In this document: positions 17,769 through 25,719 of the stretch, in pieces
Numbering within the stretch: position 1 is the stretch's first letter
Layout of the letters: every line of letters starts with the position of its first letter
DNA from: Pseudanabaena sp.
GTDB taxonomy: Bacteria > Cyanobacteriota > Cyanobacteriia > Pseudanabaenales > Pseudanabaenaceae
Length of the DNA: 64,000 bases
Assembly: GCA_003249015.1 (NCBI GenBank)
Contig: QBLS01000009.1
Span: 62,001 to 126,000 of the forward strand
Reading direction: 5' to 3'
Notes under the pieces: generated by a model
Database searches by the model: none
Seen by the model: only the letters and a program-made list of their open reading frames with translations
What the model was told of the DNA's origin: nothing
Program-made: the position numbers and the translations under genes

Positions 17769-18203
17769 ATGGAACCAACTCAGATTCTATTAATAGAAGA
17801 CGACCCCAACGATGTGGAGTTGATTCAAATTGCTCTCAATAGTTATAACTTTGTCAACAAGATAGACGTTGTGTCCGACGGAGAACAGGCTATACATTAT
17901 CTATTCGGACAGAACGGACAACCCCCAACTCATCCGCTTCCCCGTCTTGTCCTCTTAGACTTAAAACTACCCAAAATAGACGGTATTCAAATTTTACAGA
18001 TGATTCGCAATTCTCCAGTCACTCGCAACCTAGTTGTAGTTGTGATGACATCATCCGCAGAAAACAGAGATCTTAAGGCTTGCTATGACTTGGGCGTTAA
18101 CAGCTATATCGTTAAACCCCTAGATTTTCAACAATTTGTTGAGATATCTCGTCAGGTAGGTTTTTACTGGATGTTACTCAATCAGTTACCTTTAAGTGAA
18201 TGA
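17769..18203 (+). CDS. Single-domain response regulator, Rcp1-like
   Basis: A 144-residue CheY-fold receiver with no output domain. The acidic pocket is EDDPNDVEL near the N-terminus, the phosphoacceptor is Asp64 in LLDLKLPKIDG, the switch residues are T/S in VMTSSAENRD, and the conserved lysine is in IVKPLDF. The ending GFYWMLLNQ and the long loop after helix 2 are characteristic of Rcp1-type regulators that serve phytochrome-like kinases. It is the likely phosphoacceptor for the kinase ending at 17237, with 530 bp of repeat DNA in between. Confidence 0.92.
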   Translation: MEPTQILLIEDDPNDVELIQIALNSYNFVNKIDVVSDGEQAIHYLFGQNGQPPTHPLPRLVLLDLKLPKIDGIQILQMIRNSPVTRNLVVVVMTSSAENRDLKACYDLGVNSYIVKPLDFQQFVEISRQVGFYWMLLNQLPLSE

Positions 18204-18242
18204 AACGATTAAGAGCATAGCGTTGCAGCACTCTCAGTCTTC

Positions 18243-18304
18243 AATAAAAAAACGAAATTAGCATTGCGGAGCTTTGCGCCGCAATGCTAATTTCGTTTTT
18301 TATT
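18243..18304 (+). terminator. Terminator palindrome
   Basis: Arms of about 26 bp (AATAAAAAAACGAAATTAGC... / ...GCTAATTTCGTTTTTTATT) around GCGGAGC-TTT-GCGCCGC, 40 bp after the response-regulator stop. Confidence 0.8.
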
Positions 18305-18440
18305 GGCTAGTTTTATACTGCATAATTTACACCAAAAGAAATTTTTAAATTCCTGTCGAAATCGTCAAGCTTCGCTCGTCATAGAGATATAAAGCATAAA
18401 AAATCTGTGCTTTAATCAACCTCAAAACGGATAGACACCT

Positions 18441-18776
18441 ATGAAATATGCAATTCTGGTCTATGAAACCGAGCAAGACATCCGCGATCGCCCTCAAACC
18501 ATGCCAGCCTATGGCGCTTACTCCCAAGCCCTAGCTGAAGCGGGAGTAGCCGCAGGTGGTGCAGCACTTCATCCTAGTCATACAGCCACCACCATTCGCC
18601 TGCAAAATGGACAACGCAACGTTCAAGATGGTCCCTATGCCGACACCAAAGAGCAACTAGGTGGGATGTTTATTATTGACGTTCCCGATTTAGATACCGC
18701 AATGGATTGGGCAGCCCGTTGTCCAGCCGCCAGTAATTGCGCGGTCGAAGTGCGTCCTCTCTTGCCCATGAACTAG
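18441..18776 (+). CDS. YCII-related (DGPF) domain protein
   Basis: A 111-residue YciI-fold protein with the diagnostic motif DGPYADTKEQLGG and a C-terminal VEVRPLLP. Genes of this DGPF type are regularly found next to ECF42-group sigma factors, as here, where the sigma gene is two genes downstream. The role is thought to be oxidative or chemical-stress related but is not biochemically fixed. First gene of a three-gene unit (30-bp and 6-bp gaps). Confidence 0.88.
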   Translation: MKYAILVYETEQDIRDRPQTMPAYGAYSQALAEAGVAAGGAALHPSHTATTIRLQNGQRNVQDGPYADTKEQLGGMFIIDVPDLDTAMDWAARCPAASNCAVEVRPLLPMN

Positions 18777-18805
18777 GAACATCAAAGTTTAGCGAGAAAA
18801 ATCCC

Positions 18806-19423
18806 ATGAAGCTCTATTACTTTCCCCCTTCTCCCAATACCCATAAAGTTCATGCTGTAGCCATTCATTTGCAACTTCCCATTGACCTGCGATTGGTAGA
18901 CTTACAGAAAGGCGAACAACATCACCCCGAATTTGTCCAGTTAAATCCCACAGGGCGTGTACCCGTCCTCCAAGATGGTGACTTTATCCTTTGGGAATCT
19001 ACAGCTATCATGCAATACTTGGCTAGTCAAGTTCCTAATTCTCTCTGGAGCGAAGATCCCCAAATTCGGGCGGACATTATGCGCTGGCAAAGTTGGCAAC
19101 TTGCCCATTGGTATTCAGTCTGTCAGCCCTTACAGTTTGAGAACTTTGTGAAGTCTCTCTTGCAATTAGGCGAACCCGATCCGCAGATAGTGCAGCAAGC
19201 CAGCGATCGCTTTCATAAAGAAGCTAGCGTCTTGAATAATCATCTCGCAAATCACGAATACCTAGTCAATAACACCTTGACCTTGGCTGATTTCTCCGTG
19301 GCGAGTGATCTCACCTATGCTATACCTGCGCGATTTCCCTTAGAGAACTATCATCATATTCAGGCTTGGTATGGGCGGATTGAGCAATTACCCGCTTGGC
19401 AACAAACTGCACCACGAGGTTAA
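18806..19423 (+). CDS. Glutathione S-transferase family protein
   Basis: A 205-residue protein with an N-terminal thioredoxin-like domain (LYYFPPSPNTHKVHAVAIHL; glutathione-binding features include NPTGRVPVL and the WESTAIMQYL region with Glu-Ser) and a C-terminal helical domain holding the N-capping motif LTLADFSVASDL. It conjugates or reduces substrates with glutathione in the cytosol; the substrate is unknown. The ATG at 18806 is chosen (the frame is open to 18737 inside the previous gene). Its place between a YCII gene and an ECF42 gene is notable. Confidence 0.9.
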   Translation: MKLYYFPPSPNTHKVHAVAIHLQLPIDLRLVDLQKGEQHHPEFVQLNPTGRVPVLQDGDFILWESTAIMQYLASQVPNSLWSEDPQIRADIMRWQSWQLAHWYSVCQPLQFENFVKSLLQLGEPDPQIVQQASDRFHKEASVLNNHLANHEYLVNNTLTLADFSVASDLTYAIPARFPLENYHHIQAWYGRIEQLPAWQQTAPRG

Positions 19424-19429
19424 TCACAG

Positions 19430-20662
19430 ATGGAAGCACGTCGAGCCGCAGAATTAGCTGCACGCAACTCCTATGGGCGGCTAGTCGCCTATTTAGCCGC
19501 CCAAACTAGGGATGTTGTTGCTGCCGAAGATGCCCTCGGCGATGCTTTCCTCTCGGCACTAAAAACTTGGACAGAAAGCGGTGTTCCCAAAAATCCTGAA
19601 GCATGGTTATTGGTAACGGCGCGAAATCGCTTGATTGATGTGGGACGACGTTCGCAGGTGCACGACAAGGTTCTTAATACTTTCAAACTCAACGAACAAG
19701 AATTTGCTGCTGAGCCGTCTTTAGAATCAGTCACCTTTCCCGACGATCGCTTGAAATTATTATTTATTTGCGCCCACCCTGCGATCGATCCTACAATTCA
19801 CACCCCCCTAATGTTGCAAACAGTTCTGGGGCTGAATGCAGCGCAGATTGCTTCTGCCTTTCTAGTTGCTCCTGCAACGATGGGTCAGCGACTAGTGAGG
19901 GCAAAAACAAAAATTCGCGATGCAGGTATTGCCTTTGAGTTACCAGAGGAGAAGGATTTACCAATCCGATTGGCTGCTGTATTAGAAGCGATCTATGCCG
20001 CTTATACTAATGCTTGGGAAACTGTGGATGGTAGTGATCCACGTCATCGCGGATTAGCTGAAGAGGCGATCTGGTTGGCGCGTCTCTGTGTTCAGTTAAT
20101 GCCCACAGAACCAGAAGCAAGAGGATTACTTGCGCTCATGCTCTATTGTGAATCTCGGCGGGATGCTCGTCGGACTAGCGATGGTTCCTATGTGCCGCTA
20201 TTGCAGCAGGATACGAGTTTGTGGTCGCAGATTGCGATCGCAGAAGCAGAGAAGGAACTAGCACAGGCGGCAACCTTTAAACAGTTGGGAAGGTTTCAAC
20301 TGGAAGCGGCGATTCAGTCGATTCATGCTCAAAGAGCGATCGCTGAGAAAGTCAATTGGCAAGCATTAGCATTGCTGTATGCAGGTTTGATTCGGATTTC
20401 GCCGACTTTGGGGGCTTTAGTCAGTCATGCGGCAGCGATCGCTGAAGCGCAGGGAATAGAAGAGGGTTTAATGCACCTCAATGCAATCCCTTTGGAGTCT
20501 GTGAAAAATTATCAACCTTACTGGGCGCTAAAGGCGCATTTATTTAAGCAGTTGGGGACTAAGTCAGAAGCAAAGCAAGCTTATGCTAGAGCGATCGGGC
20601 TTACTGAAGATTCTGCTATTCGTGAATTTCTGCTTAAACAATCTCTTCCGTTGGAGGAGTAG
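19430..20662 (+). CDS. ECF42-group RNA polymerase sigma factor with TPR-like extension
   Basis: A 410-residue sigma factor. Residues 1-75 form the sigma-2 region (DALGDAFLSALKTW, then NPEAWLLVTARNRLID for promoter melting), about 105-160 form sigma-4 (FICAHPAIDPTIHTPLMLQTVLGLNAAQIASAFLV with the helix-turn-helix), and the remaining 230 residues are a helical DUF6596/TPR-like extension (LAEEAIWLARLCVQLMP...EARGLLALMLY). This layout, and DGPF neighbours, define the ECF42 group, which lacks an anti-sigma partner; the extension is needed for activity in studied members. Starts 6 nt after the GST gene, so it probably controls its own operon. Confidence 0.9.
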   Translation: MEARRAAELAARNSYGRLVAYLAAQTRDVVAAEDALGDAFLSALKTWTESGVPKNPEAWLLVTARNRLIDVGRRSQVHDKVLNTFKLNEQEFAAEPSLESVTFPDDRLKLLFICAHPAIDPTIHTPLMLQTVLGLNAAQIASAFLVAPATMGQRLVRAKTKIRDAGIAFELPEEKDLPIRLAAVLEAIYAAYTNAWETVDGSDPRHRGLAEEAIWLARLCVQLMPTEPEARGLLALMLYCESRRDARRTSDGSYVPLLQQDTSLWSQIAIAEAEKELAQAATFKQLGRFQLEAAIQSIHAQRAIAEKVNWQALALLYAGLIRISPTLGALVSHAAAIAEAQGIEEGLMHLNAIPLESVKNYQPYWALKAHLFKQLGTKSEAKQAYARAIGLTEDSAIREFLLKQSLPLEE

Positions 20663-20809
20663 GTTTCGGCTGTACTCGACCATCATAGCTGGTTATAGAT
20701 TGTTCTATTGTTTGTGCGGATGTTTAGTGAGATTATAGAAAAATAGTTGCAAGGAAAACTGAGACTAGAAACTAGCTAAGTTTAAGGAAATTTGTTGAGT
20801 CGGGAATTC

Positions 20810-21283
20810 ATGAAAAAGGGTGCTGTCATCGATAAAACGGGACTCTACCGTTATTCGCTATGGCGAGAATGGGATATAGACAAGTCAAAAATTGTGTTTA
20901 TTATGCTTAATCCGAGTAAGGCGGATGCAAGTATTGATGACCCTACACTACGGCGATGTATTAGTTTTGCGAAGTTTTGGGACTATGGTTCGCTAATTGT
21001 CGTTAATCTATTTGCTTTTAGAACTGCAAGTCCTTTAGAGCTTAAAAAGGTGGATGATCCTATTGGGAGACAGAACGATCGCTATTTAAAAAAGGCGATT
21101 AAGTCAGCCGATAGGGTTGTTGTTGCTTGGGGAAATAACGGGAGGTTAATGCAACGCGATCACTTTGTTTTGGAGTTGCTATCTAAACACAATATTCAAC
21201 CGCACTGTCTAGGAATTACTAAAGCAGGTTATCCACGTCATCCTTTATATTTGATGTGTAGTAGGCAGCTAGTTGTCTATTAA
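20810..21283 (+). CDS. DUF1643 domain protein
   Basis: A 157-residue protein with the DUF1643 pattern: YRYSLWREW, then IVFIMLNPSKADASIDDPTLRRC, then VNLFAFRTASP, and VVVAWGNNG. The family is common on mobile and accessory DNA and is sometimes found near restriction or phage-related genes; its activity is unknown. A TTG at 20792 with AAGGAA upstream would add six residues. It opens the accessory island. Confidence 0.85.
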   Translation: MKKGAVIDKTGLYRYSLWREWDIDKSKIVFIMLNPSKADASIDDPTLRRCISFAKFWDYGSLIVVNLFAFRTASPLELKKVDDPIGRQNDRYLKKAIKSADRVVVAWGNNGRLMQRDHFVLELLSKHNIQPHCLGITKAGYPRHPLYLMCSRQLVVY

Positions 21284-21390
21284 GGTATATTTTTTGCGAT
21301 TACGTTTTGGGAAAAAGTATCTAGGATTGTTTTAGGATTGTTTATTGTTATATTACAAAGATTATCTTGGGAGGTATGCCTTGATTCTTG

Positions 21391-22191
21391 ATGATAGTAG
21401 ATAAAAAACTAAGCAAACAGGTAAAAGTTATGTATAGTGCTGATATTCGGCAGGGTTTACTAACTGTCATTAATCGACGAGCTAATTTAACATTACAGCT
21501 ACGCTCAATCCTAGACGAGGCAGCGGTAGAACTGAAAATAAATGGCAATACGGAGATGGAGCAAACTCTTCTCACTGTGTTACATGACTTGTTTAGAAAT
21601 GGTTATCTTGCTTGGGGACATAATATCGCTAATGCACAACCACCATTCTTCCATATTACAAAGCAGGGGCGAATAGCACTTCAAACCTTGAGTCGAGATC
21701 CAATGAATCCAGATGGGTATAAAGCATATTTACTTACGCAAGTTTCACTAAGTGCAATCCCTATGTCTTATATCACTGAGGCTCTTGACACATACAATGC
21801 TAACTGTCACAAAGCAACAGCTGTTATGGTTGGTTGTGCTGCTGAGAGCGTAACTTTGGAGCTTAGAGAAACACTTGTAAAACGAATGACATCTCTTGGA
21901 CATAATCCGCCAGCTAAATTGAAAAATTGGAAAATTGGTGAAGTACTCTCTTCCATTAAGAATATATTAGATAATCAAACAAGTAATATGCCTCAGCCAC
22001 TCCGAGAAAAATACAATGCTTTTTGGACTGCTTTTACAGAACAAATTAGAATTAATCGAAATGATGCTGGACATCCTATTAGTGTTGATCCAGTCACTCA
22101 AGAATCAGTACATGCATCTCTCTTAATTCTTCCCGATCAAGCAAGGCTTGCCGCTGATCTCAAAGATTGGATTAATACTTCATATACTTAA
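21391..22191 (+). CDS. Hypothetical protein with HEPN-like C-terminus
   Basis: About 266 residues (253 if the ATG at 21430 is used). The first 90 residues look like a winged-helix fold (LRSILDEAAVELKINGNTEM...HITKQGRIAL). The C-terminal 130 residues are helical and include an RNDAGHP segment, which fits the R-x4-H pattern of HEPN ribonuclease-like domains, in the context EQIRINRNDAGHP. HEPN proteins are often toxins or defence effectors. The match rests on one short motif and helical content, so this is a suggestion. A GGGAGG at 21369-21374 lies too far from either start to decide between them. Confidence 0.5.
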   Translation: MIVDKKLSKQVKVMYSADIRQGLLTVINRRANLTLQLRSILDEAAVELKINGNTEMEQTLLTVLHDLFRNGYLAWGHNIANAQPPFFHITKQGRIALQTLSRDPMNPDGYKAYLLTQVSLSAIPMSYITEALDTYNANCHKATAVMVGCAAESVTLELRETLVKRMTSLGHNPPAKLKNWKIGEVLSSIKNILDNQTSNMPQPLREKYNAFWTAFTEQIRINRNDAGHPISVDPVTQESVHASLLILPDQARLAADLKDWINTSYT

Positions 22192-22477
22192 GTCTAATTT
22201 GCCAGAAGGATAGAATAACAAGGAATTAAACAAAAAACAGCTAGTAATGGATAGATATAGCTAGAGTAATGCAATAGTAAGTTCTGAGAACTATTTAGAT
22301 TGTCTTAATAAATAATCTCTAAATACACTATTTTAGATGTGTCCAGTAGGTTTTGTTAGTGTAACAACACTCACTCAACTAAATTGAAAGTATGGTTGCG
22401 ATCTCTCTTTTAGCCTCCAAAGGAAAATAATTTGATAGAGGCAGCAAAGCCCATAGTAAGCACATGATAACTTAGCT

Positions 22478-22729
22478 ATGACAAAACAAATCCTTATGTT
22501 AGCCCTTAGTTATCTACATATCGAAAAGGCAGAAAATCAGTCCGCACGATTGCAACGATTGCCGCGCATTAGAGTCGCTCAAATCGTTATGGATTATATC
22601 GCCTACGGTTGGTCAGTAGAAGAAATCTGTTGTCAATATCTGTATTTAACATTAGCCGAAGCTTATGAAGCAATGGGCTACCAGTTTGACCGTCAAGAAG
22701 AACTAGATCGAGAAATCTATCAGGAATGA
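22478..22729 (+). CDS. DUF433 antitoxin-like protein
   Basis: An 83-residue protein with the DUF433 pattern: RIRVAQIVMDYIAYGWSVEEICCQYLYLTLAEAYEAM. DUF433 proteins usually precede a DUF5615 PIN-like toxin and act as its antitoxin. Here no DUF5615 gene follows: the next 390 bp hold only short broken frames, so the toxin has probably been lost. The N-terminal 25 residues are unlike the compact standard form. Confidence 0.75.
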   Translation: MTKQILMLALSYLHIEKAENQSARLQRLPRIRVAQIVMDYIAYGWSVEEICCQYLYLTLAEAYEAMGYQFDRQEELDREIYQE

Positions 22730-23119
22730 ATGGCAGCAAGTGCAAGAAAATACGACTCAAGCCACCAAGCCACCCTTCTACATTCGGATGAAAGCTAAAG
22801 GACTATTGGAAATGTCTTCACTATAACTAACCTTCAGGCAAAAAATCCTCATCTAGTGTTTGCTCAGAAGTAAAAGGAGACTTCATTGGGAAAGAGGCGA
22901 TGCAATTTCTACCTTATGATTCAATAGCAAACCAGCCCTAGAATGGAGTATGGGACGCGATCGCCTCACCTACGACAAACATAAAACATAGCGGAATTAC
23001 CAACAATCCTAACGACCAATCAAGCGATCGCGCCTCGTTAAGCGCGATCGTGCGAGTAAGTGTTGTGTCAGTTAAAATCGTCAATAGCTTGCCCCCATTA
23101 CAGGAGAAATAGACATACC
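22730..23119. other. Degenerate DNA and first island repeat
   Basis: No intact gene. One frame directly after the DUF433 stop reads EWQQVQENTTQATKPPFY... and stops after about 33 codons without its own start, which looks like the decayed end of a coding sequence. The segment closes with the first copy of the toxin-antitoxin spacer repeat (23032-23100). Confidence 0.45.
23032..23100 (+). repeat. Toxin-antitoxin spacer repeat, copy 1
   Basis: Shared consensus: CTCGTTAAGTGCGATCGCGC, then GTGTCGA, then CCGTTAAAATTGTGAATAGC and TTGCCACCATT. This copy diverges most. It lies 20 bp upstream of the antitoxin gene at 23120. Confidence 0.75.
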
Positions 23120-23341
23120 ATGCTTAAACCAATCACCCTTCAAGTCGAAGCCCCCATCGCCGAGGCATACCAAAATACAACCCCTGAAAATCGACAAGCA
23201 TTGCAAACACTTGTCAGCATCTTTTTACAATGCGTTTCCCAACCAACCCCACTACAAAAAGTAGTTCAAGAAATTCGTTTAGAGGCACAACAAAAAGGTC
23301 TTACTCCCGAAATCTTAGAGGAAATCCTCAAGGATGACTAA
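23120..23341 (+). CDS. Antitoxin of a PIN-type toxin-antitoxin pair
   Basis: A 73-residue acidic protein (LKPITLQVEAPIAEAYQNTT near the start) with the form of the small antitoxins that precede COG1569 PIN toxins. Its last 8 bases overlap the toxin start, typical of translational coupling. A truncated second copy of this gene lies at 26220-26309. The ATG at 23120 is preferred to the TTG-type start at 23060, which lies in the repeat. Confidence 0.75.
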   Translation: MLKPITLQVEAPIAEAYQNTTPENRQALQTLVSIFLQCVSQPTPLQKVVQEIRLEAQQKGLTPEILEEILKDD

Positions 23342-23756
23342 ACTAAGATTAGTAATCGATACCAATATCTTGATCAGTGGCTTAATGTCTGTAAATTCGT
23401 TACCCCAGCAAGTTTTCGACTATGCCACATCTCAAGCAATACTTCTGATGTCAGATGAAGTTCAATCAGAAATAGAAAACGTCCTCAGCCGCCCCAAACT
23501 CCAAAAATACATCACCTTAGAAAGACGCACTAAATTTTTAAGTGAGTTAAGCCAGCAGGTCGCAAAAGTCACAATCAACCAGCAAATTCGAGCCTGTCGA
23601 GATCCCAAAGATGACAAGTTCCTAGAGTTAGCTGTTTGCGGTGAAGCTAACTACATCATCACAGGCGATGCCGATCTTTTAGATTTACATCCATTCCAAA
23701 ATATTTCTATCATTAAAGCCGCTAGTTTTTTAACTGCGATCACGCTACATCCTTGA
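23334..23756 (+). CDS. PIN-domain toxin (COG1569 type)
   Basis: A 140-residue predicted endoribonuclease. The PIN acidic residues are visible: Asp in VIDTNILISGL, Glu in SEIENVLSRPK, and Asp residues in CRDPKDDKFLELAV and ITGDADLLDL. Full length, so probably active against RNA and neutralised by the protein encoded just upstream. The last codons (AITLHP) and the stop lie in the second copy of the spacer repeat, so the C-terminus may have been remodelled by the repeat. Confidence 0.9.
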   Translation: MTKLRLVIDTNILISGLMSVNSLPQQVFDYATSQAILLMSDEVQSEIENVLSRPKLQKYITLERRTKFLSELSQQVAKVTINQQIRACRDPKDDKFLELAVCGEANYIITGDADLLDLHPFQNISIIKAASFLTAITLHP

Positions 23757-23830
23757 CCTCATTAAGTGCGATCGCGCGTGTCAGTGTCGAGTCCGTTAAA
23801 ATTGTGAATAGCTTGCCACCATTGAATGAG
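23737..23830 (+). repeat. Toxin-antitoxin spacer repeat, copy 2
   Basis: It begins in the 3' end of the PIN gene (CGATCACGCTACATCCTTGA) and continues through AGTGCGATCGCGCG, CCGTTAAAATTGTGAATAGC and TTGCCACCATTGAATGAG. It is closest to copy 3. Confidence 0.85.
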
Positions 23831-23887
23831 CGCACTTAAACCAAAAATGCTAAGATATGCTCACTCGCTTTGCAAGGAGGTTTCTGT

Positions 23888-24112
23888 ATGACTAACGCAA
23901 CCTATGATGAAATTTTTGGAGTAGTCTTAACCCTGCCTCCTCTTTACCGTGCCATGCTTGCAGAACATCTCCTTAACAGCCTTGATGAAATTAATCCCGA
24001 AATTGAAACAGCTTGGAATAGAGAAATATCTAATCGTATAGAAGCGATCGACCAAGGTAAAGTCACCTTAATTCCATCCGATCAAGTATTACAAAAACTA
24101 AGGAATCGCTAA
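23888..24112 (+). CDS. Addiction module antitoxin (RelB/PF09720 type)
   Basis: A 74-residue antitoxin: a helical N-terminus (YDEIFGVVLTLPPLYRAMLAEHLLNSL), the typical EIETAWNREISNRIEAIDQGKV, and the closing LIPSDQVLQKLRNR. GGAGG lies 11 nt upstream of the ATG. Its stop codon overlaps the toxin start by one base (TAATG). Confidence 0.9.
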   Translation: MTNATYDEIFGVVLTLPPLYRAMLAEHLLNSLDEINPEIETAWNREISNRIEAIDQGKVTLIPSDQVLQKLRNR

Positions 24113-24402
24113 TGTTTCTTGAGTTTGATCCTAATGCACAACTAGAACTTGAAGCAGCAACTTCATACTATGACAGCATCAATCGTAAACTTAGCCAAGC
24201 CTTTATTGATGCCGTTGAAAGAACCCTCAATCGCATTGCTCAGTTTCCGAATGCTTGGACACCAATGATCGCAGATGCTAGACGTTGCCATATTGACGGA
24301 TTTCCCTATGGCATTGTGTACCGAGTTTATGGCGATCGCATTCAGATCCTAGCTGTTATGCACTTACAACGCAAACCACACTATTGGACAGATAGAAATT
24401 AG
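24112..24402 (+). CDS. RelE/ParE family toxin
   Basis: A 96-residue toxin of the RelE/ParE fold: FDPNAQLELEAATSYYDSINRKL at the start, RIAQFPNAW in the middle, and the strand pair GFPYGIVYRVYGDRIQILAVMHLQRKPHYW. Members cleave mRNA on the ribosome or poison gyrase; this subgroup's target is not certain. It is coupled to the preceding antitoxin. Confidence 0.9.
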   Translation: MFLEFDPNAQLELEAATSYYDSINRKLSQAFIDAVERTLNRIAQFPNAWTPMIADARRCHIDGFPYGIVYRVYGDRIQILAVMHLQRKPHYWTDRN

Positions 24403-24410
24403 ATATAACC

Positions 24411-24524
24411 CAACGACCGATCGGGCGATCTCGCTACATCCTCAATCTCGTAAAGTGCGATCGCGCGCATAAGTGTCGATTCCGTTAAAATTGTGAATAG
24501 CTTGCCACCATTGAATGAACGCAT
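24411..24524 (+). repeat. Toxin-antitoxin spacer repeat, copy 3
   Basis: The longest copy. It begins CAACGACCGATCGGGCGATC, which matches sequence just ahead of copy 1 (AACGACCAATCAAGCGATC, 23011-23029), and then runs through the common block to TTGAATGAACGCAT. Confidence 0.85.
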
Positions 24525-24601
24525 ATAATCGCCATGATATAGTGCAAACTTATAGTTACGCTATACTAGCCAATGATTCCAACTTTCACAGGATTGGGAA
24601 A

Positions 24602-24859
24602 ATGAACATTGCTTTAAAGCCAGAACAGGAAAATTTTATTCGCGCCAAACTTAAAGATGGTAAGTATCAGAGTGTTGACTCTCTCCTAGCTTTTGCATTT
24701 CAACTGCTAGAAGAACATGAAGCCAAACAACAAAAGTTGAGCGAACTAAGAAAAAAAATTGCTGAAGGAACAGAACAAATTAAACAAGGCGATGTCGTTG
24801 ATGGTGAATTAGTATTCCAACAATTACAGGTCAAACTAGAGCAGATGAGTCAAAAATAA
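24602..24859 (+). CDS. ParD-type antitoxin
   Basis: An 85-residue protein with the ribbon-helix-helix start of ParD (MNIALKPEQENFIRAKLKDGKYQSVDSLLAFAFQLLEE) and a charged C-terminal half that would wrap the toxin. The frame is open upstream to 24515, but the ATG at 24602 gives the family's start. The toxin gene follows after 12 bp. Confidence 0.88.
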   Translation: MNIALKPEQENFIRAKLKDGKYQSVDSLLAFAFQLLEEHEAKQQKLSELRKKIAEGTEQIKQGDVVDGELVFQQLQVKLEQMSQK

Positions 24860-24871
24860 AAAAGATTCATT

Positions 24872-25174
24872 ATGTCCAGCTACTCCTTCTCAAAAATAGC
24901 CATCAAAGATCTAGACGATATCTGCACATTTATTGGACAGATTAATCCCAAAGCAGCCAGTAATCTATTTGATACTATTCGCCAGAAATGTAAGCTCGTT
25001 GCTAGTTTCCCAAACATGGGCAAAAACTACACTTGGATTGCTGCTAATTTGCGTGGTTTCACAATAGATGATTACATCGTCTTTTATTATCCGCGTCCTG
25101 ATGGTATTGATATCATTCGAGTGATATCTGGGAAACGCGATCTTGAATCCATATTTGAAGAATTTACTGATTAA
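24872..25174 (+). CDS. ParE-type toxin
   Basis: A 100-residue RelE/ParE toxin: YSFSKIAIKDLDDICTFIG, ASFPNMGKNY, and RGFTIDDYIVFYYPRPDGIDIIRVISGKRDLESIF, the usual ParE C-terminus. Members of the family inhibit DNA gyrase. It pairs with the ParD-like protein upstream. Confidence 0.9.
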   Translation: MSSYSFSKIAIKDLDDICTFIGQINPKAASNLFDTIRQKCKLVASFPNMGKNYTWIAANLRGFTIDDYIVFYYPRPDGIDIIRVISGKRDLESIFEEFTD

Positions 25175-25189
25175 AATAGGGACTAACTT

Positions 25190-25540
25190 ATGCCTGAAAC
25201 AGTACAGTACATAACCAACGAACAAGGCGATCGCATCGGCGTTGTCTTAGATTTAGATACCTATTCTCGACTTACTCCTGCTTTAGATCCTGAATACCTC
25301 ATTGGCTTAACCACAGAAGAACTAAAAGCCCTTGCTAGTTGCAAATTAGCCCTAACCGATCAAAATCACCTAGACCAACTAATCGATAGAAACACCGAAA
25401 ATTCACTCTCTGAAGGAGAACTTGATGATTTAGATGATCTTCTAGAGAAAGTGGATCATCTCACGATCCTAAAAACTCGCGCCAGATACACCCTTAACCT
25501 CTTACAACCCAGATTAGAAGAGCAAAGGATAGTTGCATGA
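25190..25540 (+). CDS. Phd-like N-terminus plus helical domain; probable antitoxin-like protein
   Basis: A 116-residue protein starting 15 bp after the ParE gene. The first 30 residues (VQYITNEQGDRIGVVLDLDTYSRL) resemble the DNA-binding end of Phd/YefM-type antitoxins. The rest is acidic and helical (LSEGELDDLDDLLEKVDHLTILKTRARYTL), a pattern I associate with cyanobacterial proteins that sit next to nucleases. No toxin-like gene follows, only the fourth spacer repeat, so it is either an orphan or works with the ParDE pair. Confidence 0.6.
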   Translation: MPETVQYITNEQGDRIGVVLDLDTYSRLTPALDPEYLIGLTTEELKALASCKLALTDQNHLDQLIDRNTENSLSEGELDDLDDLLEKVDHLTILKTRARYTLNLLQPRLEEQRIVA

Positions 25541-25547
25541 GCGCCTA

Positions 25548-25640
25548 CATCGCGCTATATGCTTGACCTCGTTAAGTGCGATCGCGCGTGTAAGTGTCGA
25601 ATCAGTTACGATCGTCAACAGCTTGCCACCATTGAATGAG
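25548..25640 (+). repeat. Toxin-antitoxin spacer repeat, copy 4
   Basis: It runs from CATCGCGCTATATGCTTGAC through GTTAAGTGCGATCGCGCG and AGCTTGCCACCATTGAATGAG, 8 bp after the previous stop codon. The middle differs from the others (CAGTTACGATCGTCAACAGC). Confidence 0.85.
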
Positions 25641-25719
25641 AGATAGAAAAACTTGCTATGATTCAACATAGGGGCAATTCATGAATTGTCCCTAACACTA
25701 CTAAAAACATCAACCCACC

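Noticed and set aside
24406-24490. Integron attC site in the toxin-antitoxin spacer repeat (ACCCAAC ... GTTAAAA, 85 bp apart)
   Set aside because: The left motif fits RYYYAAC, but the right one does not fit GTTRRRY, and sequence identity between copies continues about 35 bp past the GTT. No integrase gene is in the window. Kept only as something to test.
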